NCBI RefSeq assembly: GCF_000003815.2
Contig: NC_049995.1
Span: 15,441,922-15,505,921, forward strand
DNA length: 64,000 nt
Reading direction: 5' to 3'
From: Branchiostoma floridae
Lineage: Eukaryota; Chordata; Leptocardii; Amphioxiformes; Branchiostomatidae
Below, piece after piece: positions 1-11,600 of the stretch. Under the pieces are notes generated by a model. The model was not told the DNA's origin and did not search any database. It saw nothing but the letters and a program-made list of their open reading frames with translations. A program made the position numbers and the translations under genes. Every line of letters begins with the position of its first letter. Position 1 is the first letter of the stretch.

Positions 1-67
1 AGTATCACAAGACTATATTATAAATTATAAACTACAAAATATTACAGATAGCGGTATATGAGTTATA

Positions 68-190
68 TTGTTCTCAGGTATAAATTCAGGTATTTATTTA
101 TTCAGGTATTTATTCATATTGTCAGGTATCTATCTATTCATTTTAGTACTTGTTGTCAGGTATCTATTTATTTTGTCAGGTATAAATGGT
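68..190. repeat. Degenerate AT-rich tandem repeat
   Basis: About six irregular copies of a short unit reading roughly TCAGGTATCTATTTAT follow one another. No gene is seen in the first 2.2 kb apart from repeats. Confidence 0.5.
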
Positions 191-460
191 AAAAGTTTAC
201 AGATGGTGCAAAATAATGGTGACAAGTATCGTCATTTATTGAGGGAGAGTAACACGCGAACTGTGCTGAAAGAGAGTGCTGGCATTATGGTAAATATATG
301 CTTGTAGCGTTACAATTAATACGGGAAAAGATGTCTTGAGGTTTATGGACTGGCAATTAAAACAAATATGGTAGCGGAACTTAATACATGGCTGGGTACA
401 TCTCATAACGTTTTCTACGGAATGTAATAAAATTATACAGATAATGTACAATGCATCGCA
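190..460 (+). repeat. Left copy of a diverged repeat that also lies right of the transporter gene
   Basis: Blocks such as GACAAGTA, CGTCATTTATTGAG, CTGTGCTGA, AAAAGATG and CTACGGAATGTAATA recur in the same order and strand at about 6295-6520. The two copies flank the transporter gene as direct repeats. No coding capacity is evident, so it is probably an old interspersed element. Similarity was judged by eye. Confidence 0.45.
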
Positions 461-908
461 ATACAGTCACTGTGGTATTATGTAATTCATTCATTCATTC
501 ATTCAATCCTACATTCATTCACTACTGGATACCAAGGAGAAAAATAAATCCTTAACCTCCTTGTGGATACTACTCCCTCTAATATAATGATCTTGGTGTT
601 ATACATGTTGAAATGGGACCAAAACATGCCCACGACATGTATCTGTATTTTATGTAAAATACAGCCAATATAACCTGTTATACAGCCGGTATAACCACCC
701 TTCGCCGTAACACACCAGCTTTGCAGGCACAGCTGTGTTACACCGAACGACCCGTCACACCTGACTGCAACTGTAAGTCTGAAGCTATCTAGTGAGTATA
801 TGCCCACTGTACTAAAGGCAACGAATCCCCCTCACCGATTGGTGTACAATCCGGCGTACAACAATCTTTTTTTTTTGCCACGACAAAAGTGCAGCACCTT
901 TTGGGTAC

Positions 909-1042
909 TAATCTCCAAGCAGATCCACGGTGGCGTAATATAGTATCAAACTCCGTTGCCCGTTTGACTCCCTTTGGCCGGCTATACTCCTTGGCCAGCT
1001 TTGATACCATCTTATGGCACCGTAGGATCTGCTTGGAGATTA
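909..1042. mobile_element. Small inverted-repeat element (MITE-like)
   Basis: The ends are inverted copies: TAATCTCCAAGCAGATCC at the left and its reverse complement at 1025-1042. The interior is also partly palindromic around 940-1015. No transposase is present, so this is a non-autonomous foldback element. Its family is unknown. Confidence 0.6.
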
Positions 1043-1741
1043 TTGGGTACAGCTTGCGCAAACATGTAGCTGCCAAGAGTTAAACTTTGATCTTTGCCCT
1101 TCCTCAAACATATCCGAACAATGTAAGCACAGGTTGCACAACGCGTGCCTAAATATGCTAATAACTTACTGTAGCATGTATGTTGAGAAAAGAAGCACTT
1201 TATGAGGTTAATAGCCAACATGATCTCCAGGAAGACGATAGATATATCAAATGGAGTACCAGTTAAGAATGGGGGAGGCAGACTACCTGATAAGCAAGCC
1301 ACAGGACACAACCAGCACGAAATAGTCGAGCAGACGAAAAAAACCAGGAGACATCTGATGACCGTCGTACATGTGAGCAGTGTACTTCACAATACGTGTG
1401 TGACTATGAACAAGGGGGCCTTGCCGGTAAGAATGGTCTTATTGGTAGGATGTAATGAAGTTACTTTGCACATTTCGAAGGTATTGTCAGTTTTTACTTC
1501 CCGTCCGAAAATTGACCATTTAATGATTTAGACAGCGTTTTACATTCAATATCTCCACAAAGACTTCATGCAGATATTAAATTGTATTGAGAGCTTCATG
1601 TTTCTAAGCATAAAGTTGATAAAGAATGAGTATGTATTTATTCAAGTATATGTGTGTAACTGCCTTGTTCCAACTCAGATCGCTCGTCGACTAACTGACC
1701 TTTGTCATTTCATGAACAACTTGTTCAGTCACTATATAGCA

Positions 1742-2034
1742 AAGTCCGTACTTGTTTGCGTGACGCGCGTGCGTGTTTGTGTGTGCGTGTCATTTATGTG
1801 TGCGTGCATGCATGTGTATCGTGTGTGTGCGTGTGTATGTATGCGTGGTGTGTTTATGTGTATGTGTCCATGCGCGTACCTGAGTGTGTATGCGCATGTA
1901 TATGTGCGTGCATGTGTGTACCTATGTGCGTACGTGTCTTTGTGTCTGTGTGTGTGTTGTTTGTGTGTGTGTACGTGTGTGTTTGTGTTTAAGTGTATTT
2001 TGTGTGCGTATGTGTACATTTGTGTGGGCGTTCG

Positions 2035-2072
<38 letters not shown>

Positions 2073-2209
2073 TGTGTGTGTGTGTGTGCGTGTGTGTGCA
2101 TGTGTGCGTATGTGTGTGTGTGTGTGCGCGCGTATGTGTGTGTGTGTGTGCGCGCGTATGTGTGCGTGTTTGTGTGTGTGTGCGTGTTTGTGCGTGTGTG
2201 CATGCACAG
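1742..2209 (+). repeat. Long TG/TA microsatellite ending at a splice acceptor
   Basis: About 460 bases of interrupted (TG)n contain a pure (TA)n core near 2034-2062. Cys/Val-rich and His/Thr-rich open frames across it are products of the repeat. It runs directly up to the acceptor of the first visible transporter exon (TGCATGCACAG, exon from 2210), so no normal polypyrimidine tract precedes that exon. Confidence 0.85.
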
Positions 2210-5200
2210 TCTGACAACCAAGCTGAATACCACCTCCTCGATTTACAGTATCTTGCCAAGCGTCTAGAGATCAGCAACACCCTGTGGGGGCATCTCATCA
2301 CTACTACAGCCTTGCTGCAGTTCCTGGGAGGACCGCTATTCGGCAGGTTTGGCGACGTGTACGGAGGGCGACTGTCACTGACGGTGTCATGCGTTGCCAT
2401 GGCAACATCGGCAGCCATGTTGTCTGTTTCTAACTCGTACCCAGGACTGCTCTTGTCAAAAGTTCCGTTAGTTTTCTCCCACGTTCCGACAGGTAAGACA
2501 ACGCTAACTTTGTTTAAAACAACGGATATAGGTACCCTACGGATAAAGGTTAAATAAAGTTATTACCTTTGGGAAGGATGTTCACCTCCAATGGGGACGA
2601 TGATTTTTTTTTTGGTTATGTATATGTTTTTCGCACCTATAACCCAATGACAATGTCCTTTCAATAGATTTGTATTCAGTTTTGTACGTAGGTAGTTATT
2701 GACGTCCCGAAGATACATGGCGATTTTGAGCCTCCTGCAACATTAAGATGTTAAACAGAAGTGATTTAAAATCCTCACTTAAAATACTGAAAATCTGTTA
2801 TATGCTTTAGTATTTAATATCCATATTTTAAAAATTGCTTATAAGAAAAGTATATTATTTTTTAACTTAACCAAGTTTCCTCCATTTAACAACTAAATGA
2901 CCTTTAAACTTTTCCCTTTGCCCCAGCGCACCAGATGGTTATCTCTGACGTCACCGATGACGCGTCCCGTGCCGTGGAGCTGGGCGCGTTACGGGTGTCC
3001 ATGCCTGTCGGTAATATGATCGGGTCGGCGCTTGGGGGGATTCTTACAGAGACATATGGGTAAGAAACGCCTTATTTTCTTGTCAATGAGAAAGTTACAA
3101 TTGTGGACATTTTAACAATGCCGTCATAGTACCGTCTGTCTCAGTATACTGATAACATGTACTAGTATTAGCTGCATCCCATTGTCCTTAGGTCTAATCA
3201 TACAGTATACAGTTATTCAAATACATCAATCTAATGGTAATGGACCGATCCTAATCGAACGCCATATCGAACGAATAGAACCAGGTAGAACCTCTATTCT
3301 ATTTCGAACACCTCCTTCAAAAAAAGGAAATGGCAACAGACAATGGACCCTTCCAGCCGAACGCCATATCGAACAAATAGAATCCCCTGTTCTATTTCGA
3401 ATACTCTAATAATATACTACTAATATACTATCCTTTGTTCTCCTTGCTCTCTTGACAGAACAACGACCACATTCCTGTTCACCGCCATGTTGTCCTGTGT
3501 GTCCGCTGTGCTCGCCTGGACGTACATTCCGGTACAGACGAAACAGCGTAGAGACAAAAGACTGTCTCCAAAAAGTAAATTGGGTCTCAAATCTTCTGTA
3601 ACTTCTTTAACGTTGATACCCTAGCTTTGAGCTTCCTTGTGACAGATACATTACGTGTAATGATACGGCCCCATTTGAACTGGTGGAGAGTGTAGCATCG
3701 GCCGGGCTCCGAAGCAACAGCTTTGTTTAAGTGGACTGCCGGCAGGGATACGTCTCGGAATTTTGCGGGGATGTCTATTTGTCGCCACGTCAGAGGTTGC
3801 TTTCTACTACAGTTCTAAAATGTCAGGATCCCTACCGTTCCCCAAAACAGTCCCGTAGCCGGCCACACGGTGTCCCTTTTTCACATGGGACTCTTTCCTT
3901 ACAACGTTCAAAATCGCTAACTCTCCGCCTCTCTAACAATTTCGTCTCCCGACATTGATTTCGAGATTAGGTGCCATGCTGTATTTTGACTTTAACTTAT
4001 TCAGATACAGTATCGTTGTTCAACAACCAACACACATTTTTTGTTCACACTTTAAGAAAGAGAAAGAGAAATCGTCAACTTCCGCGAGATCGCGAGACTA
4101 CTAAAGATCCCGGCTGTGGCCCACCTTCTTGGCATGAAGTTTGCGTTCATCTTTGCGAACATGATCATACTGAACTCCTACCCCATCATCGTCAGGGACA
4201 CGTTCGGGATGGGGCCACAGGAGGCCGGGATCTTTGCCATGTATAACAGCATGGTGGCTGTGGTAGGCTTGCCTTCTTCTTCTTTTTGTCTATTGAGTTT
4301 TGCTCAGCGCAACGCCAAGAGACCACATCTTGGCACCAAACTACTAGTACGTTGATGGTAGCAAGGCCTATAGACCACTTCCTGGCAATATACTAAGTTG
4401 ATGGAGACAAGTTGAAGTGCGTTAGTTATATACTGGAAACCTGATCGATTTATCAGTGCATCTTTACCAGGTTTAGTCCATGAACGTTAACGTTAACCCT
4501 AGAAGACCAAACCAGAGGCATTGGCCACAAGCAGACATGTTCGTTGATGCTGTCAGTTTCGTTCCCTTACATAGACCAATGCCTATTGCCTTGGTTGGAG
4601 ATATTGAGGAACATTGGTTTTAAAGGCCAGGCTTGTTTGAAAATTTGGCAAATCTCTCGATGGTCTTACAATGGGCCCTCATGATCAATAGTCTCACAAT
4701 AAGATCTTTCAATGGGGGAAAATGATTACTCAGCGATGTCAATTGACAGGTTTGCGACAAGATTACACCTAGTTTATGTTTCACAATGTTTATGCCAAAT
4801 ACATATCTAAAAAGTATGATAACTATCACTTTTCTACCCTCTCCAGGTATTTCAAATGGTCGCGATCCGTCCCTTAACCAGACGATACAAGGACTTCCAT
4901 CTGATGTTACTGTCTTCACTGGTGCTGACGTCGTCCTACGTCATAGCTGTGAGCTTATTCTAAAAATATATGCCGAAGGTCTTGTTCTAATCGCCTTGTC
5001 TTAATGATCAAGCGTTACACTGTTGCAATATAGTAACAAGAACAGGACTATTTCCAGCTTGATGGCAATAGGCTACACAAACTGTTTGTCTCAAAGTGAT
5101 GATTAAACCGTTTCCGCCATCATTCGAGCGCGTTCGATCGAATGTACGTTCGACGAGTTCGATGCGTTCGAAAGTGTGTGCGTAAGCGCAAATTCGAATT

Positions 5201-5813
5201 CGGTTCTTAGAGCGCATTCTAAGTACTAGTAATCACCCGCTACTGCGACGCAAGCGGTTCTGTATTCCACGTGTGAATTCGTCTACTCTAATCGAATGAT
5301 GACTGTTTAATGTTTAATGACATGTAATGTTTTGCAGGCCGCTATGACGGAGAGATGGCACCTTTACCTGTTCGCTGTCTCCAGAAGCTTCGGAGTAAAC
5401 CTCAGGAACACAGTCATCATGGCGGCCTTGTCAAAAGCGTCACCTCGGGAGGATACAGGTACTGAAGGAATACGAAGAACTAAACATCGCACTGTCTTAT
5501 AGTTATAGGCTGTGATTTTCTACTTGTTGAACTGAATTACCTCTGTCAAAATCAAACGAAGTTATTTTTCGGCCATTGCGGTTTTTTTTTAGTTTTGCTA
5601 TGAGTCCGTAGTCAAATTTCTCTTTTCTTGTTTTGCGCAGGCGCAGTGATGGGGTTGGGAGCGATGGTCGTCAGCCTGACGCAGGTCGTCTCTCCACCAA
5701 TAAGCGCCTATATTCTGGATCACGTGGGTTACCCGTTTTTAGGAGTTACAAGTGCCACTATCACTGTCATGGTGGCCGTGTTTATACTAATGACTAAGGA
5801 CGAGTTTAGATGA
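2210..5813 (+). CDS. MFS transporter, SLC22A18-like (5' end missing)
   Basis: Seven exons read in phase: 2210-2492, 2927-3059, 3459-3574, 4057-4262, 4847-4948, 5338-5458 and 5641-5813 (TGA stop). All have GT-AG borders. Exon 1 carries the MFS motif A loop, [14 protein letters not shown], after helix 2. Exons 2-3 give the HQMVISDV and SALGGIL segments typical of SLC22A18 (an organic-cation/drug-type porter, by homology only). Exons 4-5 start the second half. Exon 7 ends with a hydrophobic helix and a short charged tail. Total is about 377 codons, near family size, but helix 1 is absent, so one or more 5' exons lie further left or were missed. Exon 4 has a purine-rich acceptor (CACTTTAAG) chosen because it keeps the frame. 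The substrate cannot be read from sequence. The gene is convergent with the polycystin gene. Confidence 0.85.
3217..3412. repeat. Repeat with GTTCGAAATAGAAC-type motif
   Basis: Within transporter intron 2, blocks such as CTATTTCGAACACCTCC and CGAACGCCATATCGAAC occur twice. The same core motif forms the 49-base minisatellite at 56370-57215 and recurs near 41550-41790, so this looks like one interspersed family. Confidence 0.5.
5110..5235. repeat. TTCGA-rich palindromic stretch
   Basis: Repeated TTCGA/TCGAA words (CGTTCGATCGAATG, ACGTTCGACGAG, GCGTTCGAAAG) sit in transporter intron 5. Similar TTCGA-rich sequence is found inside the MITE at 8697-9245. Probably transposon-derived; no gene is seen. 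Confidence 0.35.
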
Positions 5814-5829
5814 TAACATAATTACCTGA

Positions 5830-5835
5830 AATAAA
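5830..5835 (+). promoter_or_regulatory. Polyadenylation signal of the transporter gene
   Basis: AATAAA lies 17 bases after the TGA stop. Other AATAAA words follow near 5868 and 5962, so the cleavage site used cannot be decided from sequence. Confidence 0.5.
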
Positions 5836-6185
5836 ACTAATCAATTAATTAATTAACTAATGAAACACAATAAACATCATTGCTCAATGATTGTCGGTAC
5901 AATGTTTTGCAACAGCTCTTAAACATTCCTGGAATACTTATTTAATACTGTCCTAAATGTACAAATAAATAATGTTATATCTATAGATAACAGTATATGA
6001 GTTGACTTGACTTGAAGTTAAGTTATTGTATGGATGATTTGTTATCGCTTTTGGAATTAAGTAAAAAAGGAGGATACATACATGTAGTTGGATAATACCC
6101 TCAATGAAGAAGTTCGGTTATCACAGAATACCATCTGTATTCCATATGTTCACGGTGTATGGTTCCCTGTGCGTCTAGTTAATTG
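5836..6185. other. Intergenic, no gene seen
   Basis: AT-rich sequence between the convergent transporter and polycystin genes. No exon, RNA gene or clear repeat was recognised. Confidence 0.5.
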
Positions 6186-6530
6186 AATTTTGGCTGCAAG
6201 TTCTTGCCCAAGGGCTAATTGCAACATAAAAAGGATATAGAAAACGGTATAAAAAGTATACAGGCAGTTCAATATACATGTATTACAACAATGCTGACAA
6301 GTGGAACTAGTACTATCGTCATTTGTTGAGCCAAACACTTACTATTCAGCTGTGCTGAGACAGTGACATCATGGTAATATATCTGGTTGTACAATTACTA
6401 CAGAAAAAGATGCCTCGACGAAAAATGCACGGCAGTGGAATTTACATTGCTGGGTATTATTTTACAATATTTTCTATGGAATGTAATAGAATTATATACA
6501 TACTGTACAATACACCACAATATAATGATA
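6186..6530 (+). repeat. Right copy of the flanking repeat, with a GCCCAAGGGCTAATTGCAAC block
   Basis: The first part (about 6190-6235) matches a block seen again at about 43640-43680 and 63790-63830. The second part (about 6295-6520) is the partner of 190-460. The remaining sequence to 7155 shows only scattered repeat words and no gene. Confidence 0.45.
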
Positions 6531-7155
6531 TCATTGTACCTTATCTTTACAAACAGTCATTTATTGAAGAAAATTGCATTAAATGATATCATTATATTTA
6601 AATGAAGATAAAAAGAAAGCAACTGAAATGGTCAACTCTGTCCAAGTCATTGAATCACTTTCAGCCAAATGTCATCATGAACTGTCATGGACCACTGCTA
6701 GATCATTTACTAAAAGTCTCCCCACCCCTAAACACGACTCAAAAGTCAAACGAGGTAAGGGTTACGTCGATGAAGGTTAGACATCTAGGTCATAAGATAC
6801 GCCAAAAAGCACTCACTCAAGCAACTGAGTATGATTCATAGCTAGGATATAAAGACTACTCTTCAACAAGATCTCTCCAGTGCCATTGACGAAAGACATC
6901 GGATGGTGTCTGAAACATCTAATCGTTTCCAAGAGTTAAGGGTTACTTATAGTCCAGGTGATTGGTGCAAAATAATGCTTAAACTATGATAAAAGCATGA
7001 ATTTTGGCATAATTATTCTGTACAACAATAGAAACAATTGTTTAGCCAAAAGAAACCTGATTTACATGGCAACTGTTGCTAGGCAACCTTATTGCAACTA
7101 TTAAACCTAAATGTGAGCTCAGTGAGATAATAAGATGAGAATGAGTAAAACGCCC

Positions 7156-8601
7156 TCAGATAGTTGAATCGCTATTGAGATGACGTAGGCCACTATATAT
7201 CTTGGGAATCATGTTTGTAGAGAATCGTCTTTCCATCTTGGGTTTCTTTCTTTCGATTTTGAACGAAGTGTTTTTGATTCTCTGAACAGTCTCTGCTGCC
7301 GTTTCCTTTAGATAGGATGTAAAGCCGATATCGTGTGGGTTTTCAGAGTGTGCTTCATTTTCATACACATCGAAAAGAATCACCATGAAAATGCTCAGTA
7401 GTATGAACTGCATAACAACCTGGTACAAGAAGAAAACCAGCGGTCCGAGTATTCTATGCCCCGAGGAAAGGGCGTCGAAGTCAAAACTACCCAACATCAT
7501 CAGAAGAAGGCTTTGAAGAGTTGAACTTATGTTCTTATAGTCACTGATTTTTGACCCTAAAGTCAACGCCATCACTAGGATAAAAGCAAACAAAATGACA
7601 GCTACAGAAAACATAAAAGACATGAGGGGTTTGAGAGACTTCTTCATGGTCATAGACAAGGCGTACACGTGAGAGTTGAAGCGCAGCAGGCGGATGAATT
7701 TCAACGTGGCACAACAGATGAGAAACCCTTGTAGGTAAGTCGAGATCTGGAACCAGCTGACAGAGCTTTTGTACAGATGGAATACGGAGTTTCCGTTCCT
7801 TCGTTGTTCTGCCACCTCGTCTATGATGTTCTGTGTGTAGAAGTAGATGACGAGGGTGCTGAAACCGATGGTGATGACCAGCAGCTCTACCCAGCTCCAG
7901 AACTCGGAGAGATACTCCAGTGGCCGTGATAAAAGAGACTTTCCTAAAACGCAACGTACAAGAAGATGAGCTCACTAAATCTGTTACTAATGACTTCTAC
8001 GTGATAGAAAAACAAATCAAACAGCTAGATAAATCCTTTTTCAGAGTCAGACATTTTAGATTGTCTTCGGACTCCTGTGACTCCTTCAGTCACTGGTGAA
8101 AGATGTTATTTGAAACATCTTAGTCTTGAAAAAAAATACCTGGTGGTTTGACTCATTTTGCATTTCGAAATGTTCAACAACCTTAAAGTTTGCAAATGAT
8201 GTCTTTATTTCTATGCACTGTAAACGAATTACTTTGTAGCATTTAAAGAGGAAAACTCGTGACTTTTAACGTACCTTCACGAAATACAAAGTAGAGTAGA
8301 AACAGCGCCAGCACCCCTCTCAGGACCAGAAGTAAGATGACGTCATGCTGTATGAGTCTAACGGTTACGATCTCCGAACTCTTGTAAACTCCCCCGAGAT
8401 TGCTGAACTCCACAACCAGAGACACTACCGAAAACAGGTTCACGTGCGGGTTGTATAGGATAAGCTCGATGAAAACTGCGCGACTGTTCTCGTCCAGCCA
8501 ACTTTGACGTTTTAGAAATGTCATGGACTCGTCGGTCGTTCCTAGCCAAGCGATGTACCCGCCACTGATATAAGAGCCATGCTGTCCGAAATAAGGGATA
8601 C
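7156..8601 (-). CDS. Copy A exons 39-40: polycystin channel S2-S6, pore and C-terminus
   Basis: Exon 39 (8601-8275) ends the extracellular TOP domain and carries helix S2 ([20 protein letters not shown]). Exon 40 (7943-7156) carries S3 ([19 protein letters not shown]), S4-S5 with FIRLLRFN, S5, the pore loop ([14 protein letters not shown]), S6 ([14 protein letters not shown]) and a basic cytoplasmic tail ending at the stop at 7156. The exons join in phase 1 as FREG/K. At the filter, the family's LGD in polycystin-2 channels reads LGS here. A tail of about 50 residues with no EF-hand or clear coiled coil follows, unlike polycystin-2. Confidence 0.85.
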
Positions 8602-11600
8602 CTGGAGACAACAACAGCAACCATCTAAACATTTACGACATTCGCTGCAGTTTTGCATCGCATGACAGGCGTAGACACGAGTATTTTGTGCGTTAAAGGC
8701 GCCCAGAGCAGTTTTTGAGTCTTTTGAAATTTAATTTTCAAGACATTTTTACACACAGTAAGGTTAAATAACACTATCTCATTGCATATCAACATTTATT
8801 GAGCAAAGATGAGACGTCGTTGGGTGGTGAGAACTTATTGAAAATCTGAGCGCTGCACGTGCCATTATTTCAAATTTTCGGAACGCACGCGAACATGACA
8901 AATGAATCCCGAACGCTTCCGGAGATGTCGTCACTTGTTCGAATAAAGTTTCGATTTGCGAACGGGCGAATCAGATTCAATTCGCTCGATGACCTCATGC
9001 GTTCGAAAATCTCCGAAAAGTACCGACGGGAAACCGTTAGTGGCTCGATCCTGTGCTGATTTATTGTAGGATATAATAAATCAAAGGGGTCCGTTTGCGG
9101 CATGTTTGTGCGTCCTTCTAAACGCTGAAAGTACGAAATAATGACACAAATGTGCTAGAATGGTGAAGTAAATGTCAATACCGTACCGATTGTCTCATCC
9201 AGAATATCCCCAATTTTAATGCACTAAAAACTGCTCTGGGCGCCTTTAAGCACAAGCTTTGTTATACAGCGCAGATATAATTGATTCAGTCCCACCGATT
9301 CAGTCCCAACTTACCCTTATTCACGAGTGTGATGAGCTCTTAACGTGTAAAGTATATTTTCAAACCCATAACATCAAAACTTTCTAGGGATGCAAACTCA
9401 GGACCTCTAGCTATAATCTGAGGCAACTACCATAACCACAAGGTCACGTATGTCAACCACCTTACAGATGATAATATACAGTACAAGCTGGCAATTTCAT
9501 GCCGAAGTATATCAGCGTTGCCATTATGTTGGCTCTGAAAATTTAAAATTGGTATTCAGGGTAATCTCAGATTGTCGTAAGGCAGATTGGATATTCCAAT
9601 CTGTACTAGGCCAATCCGAGATTCTCCTAGGCACACATGGGAATTCCACTAGAAGTCGGACAATCCATATTTATGTATACATGTAGAATAGGACTCTAGG
9701 AAGAACAGTATGTCCATAACAACCAAACAAATAAACCAGGTCTTACCGTCTGTGAGTGAAGCGTAAGTATACCTCCATGGGCTCACGTTGTTCGCACAGT
9801 TGTGTAGTTCTCGAGATGTTTGTGAGCTGGAGGGACTACAGACTGTGTTGTCAGTTCCGTTTGCTGTTGTGTTGACAGTAACCCAATGTAAGCTGTAGTT
9901 CTGTGTATCGGCTACACTGAGTGTGTACGGCACTCTACAACGCGATGTCACGTTCAGCATTTGATCGGGTGGAGCGCAGTGTTGTCCTAGACATGACAAG
10001 TGCAGAAAACGTTGATGAGGGTTAGACATATATTTATTTATATATTTATTTCTGTAATCATTATCCAGGGCGGTCCAAACTCAGCGCTCTTGCACTGCTT
10101 TTCAGTGGAGCCCTGCGTGTTACATAAAATTAAATTAAACATATACATCACAAACATAGGCAAACATAAATAGACAGCAATAAATGAAATGATTAAATAA
10201 CAAAAGTAATGAAACTGATGTAACAATAATGCTAATCATAACAATAGATGCTGCTAGTGATGATGATATCAATACAAATAATGAATGAAAATAATGGTAC
10301 GAAACTAATGAAAACAATAATAATGATAACAAAATAAATACTATCAAGTCGTCAGTTTCATTGAGTGGTCAGAGGTCAGGCTAGCCAAGCCCTGCATTTG
10401 GTTTTAAAGGTAGATTTTGACGTGCAGGTTTTTACAGATGGTGGAAGACTGTTCCATGCAGTAATACCTCTATAAGAGAACTTGCGCTTCCCACATTCCA
10501 AACGTACATGCGGCATCTTGTTAAACTATACGCCAAGTAGCAGTTACTCAACAGAGTCATTTGCGAAAGATGCCATCTGAAGAGTCTGACCGTTTCAAAA
10601 AAAAAATACAGCTGCTTGGTCAAAATTATAGGATTCTTAATGCAGGAAAAAGTAGAATATTCAAATTCCAACACCATTAAAAGACCTTATATATTATTGA
10701 AAGTTCCTCGTCCTAGTGAAACAGAATTGCAAACATTAAAAGAAACAAGAGCTGGGCATAAGTGTATTCATTTCTGCAAACATTTACGTGGTGTGAAATA
10801 CACACAAAAATTAAGTGGCTTCATCAACGAAACTTTCTTAACTCACCTGGCCCCAATCGCACCTGCCGAAGCTGTACGGGACCAAGCGGGTAGGTGACCA
10901 TGTCTGTAAGTAACATGGCGTCCGGATTGACTCTGCCGTTGTACCAGCTTCTCACGTGAAGGGCGGGCATCAACCCGGTTGTTATCCAGGTCCAAAACGA
11001 CGGGATATCATCGATCTACAATTATACGGATTAGATTATTGCATAGAGAAGACTTCCAAGTGTGTACATATGTATGTACTACGTATAACAAACTATGCTG
11101 AATATCCGAGACGGGATCTTTGAACCACCACCACTTCCTCGTGTCAAGAGAAACGCTGAAATGTCTAGGAATCCATACACCTAAATGCTGAAGGCTTGGT
11201 GATTCTTAATACACGTGAATGTCGAGTGAGCGAATGAGTGATCATGAGAGAGTGAGTGAACGAGTGACTGATCATGAGTAGCTGTGAGTTGGTGAATGAG
11301 TGAGAGTGGGTGTGAGTTGGTAGGTGATTGAGTGAGCGAGTGAGTGAGTGAGTTGCTGGATGAGTTCCCACCTCAAAGAACCCAACGTCGCCAGTCTCCA
11401 GTATCTGCCTCCCGACATTTTGTGTCATGTAGAACGCCATGGGGCTCCGTTCCCCGTATGAGGTTGCCATGACAACAGCGATGAAGAGACCGAACACCAG
11501 AACCTCCAGCACGGCGGCGCGCCTCTTGCGTTTCTCTGCGCTCTTCTGCCGCTGCTCAGCCAGAGTGGACTCGTCCAGGGGTGAGTCCAAGCAAGTATCC

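Noticed and set aside
1568-2557. A 329-codon open frame running through the TG microsatellite into the transporter exon, and matching His/Thr-rich frames on the other strand
   Set aside because: Low-complexity Cys/Val and His/Thr strings come from (TG)n/(CA)n. Only the part from 2210 is a real exon, and transporter helix 1 is not in the upstream part.
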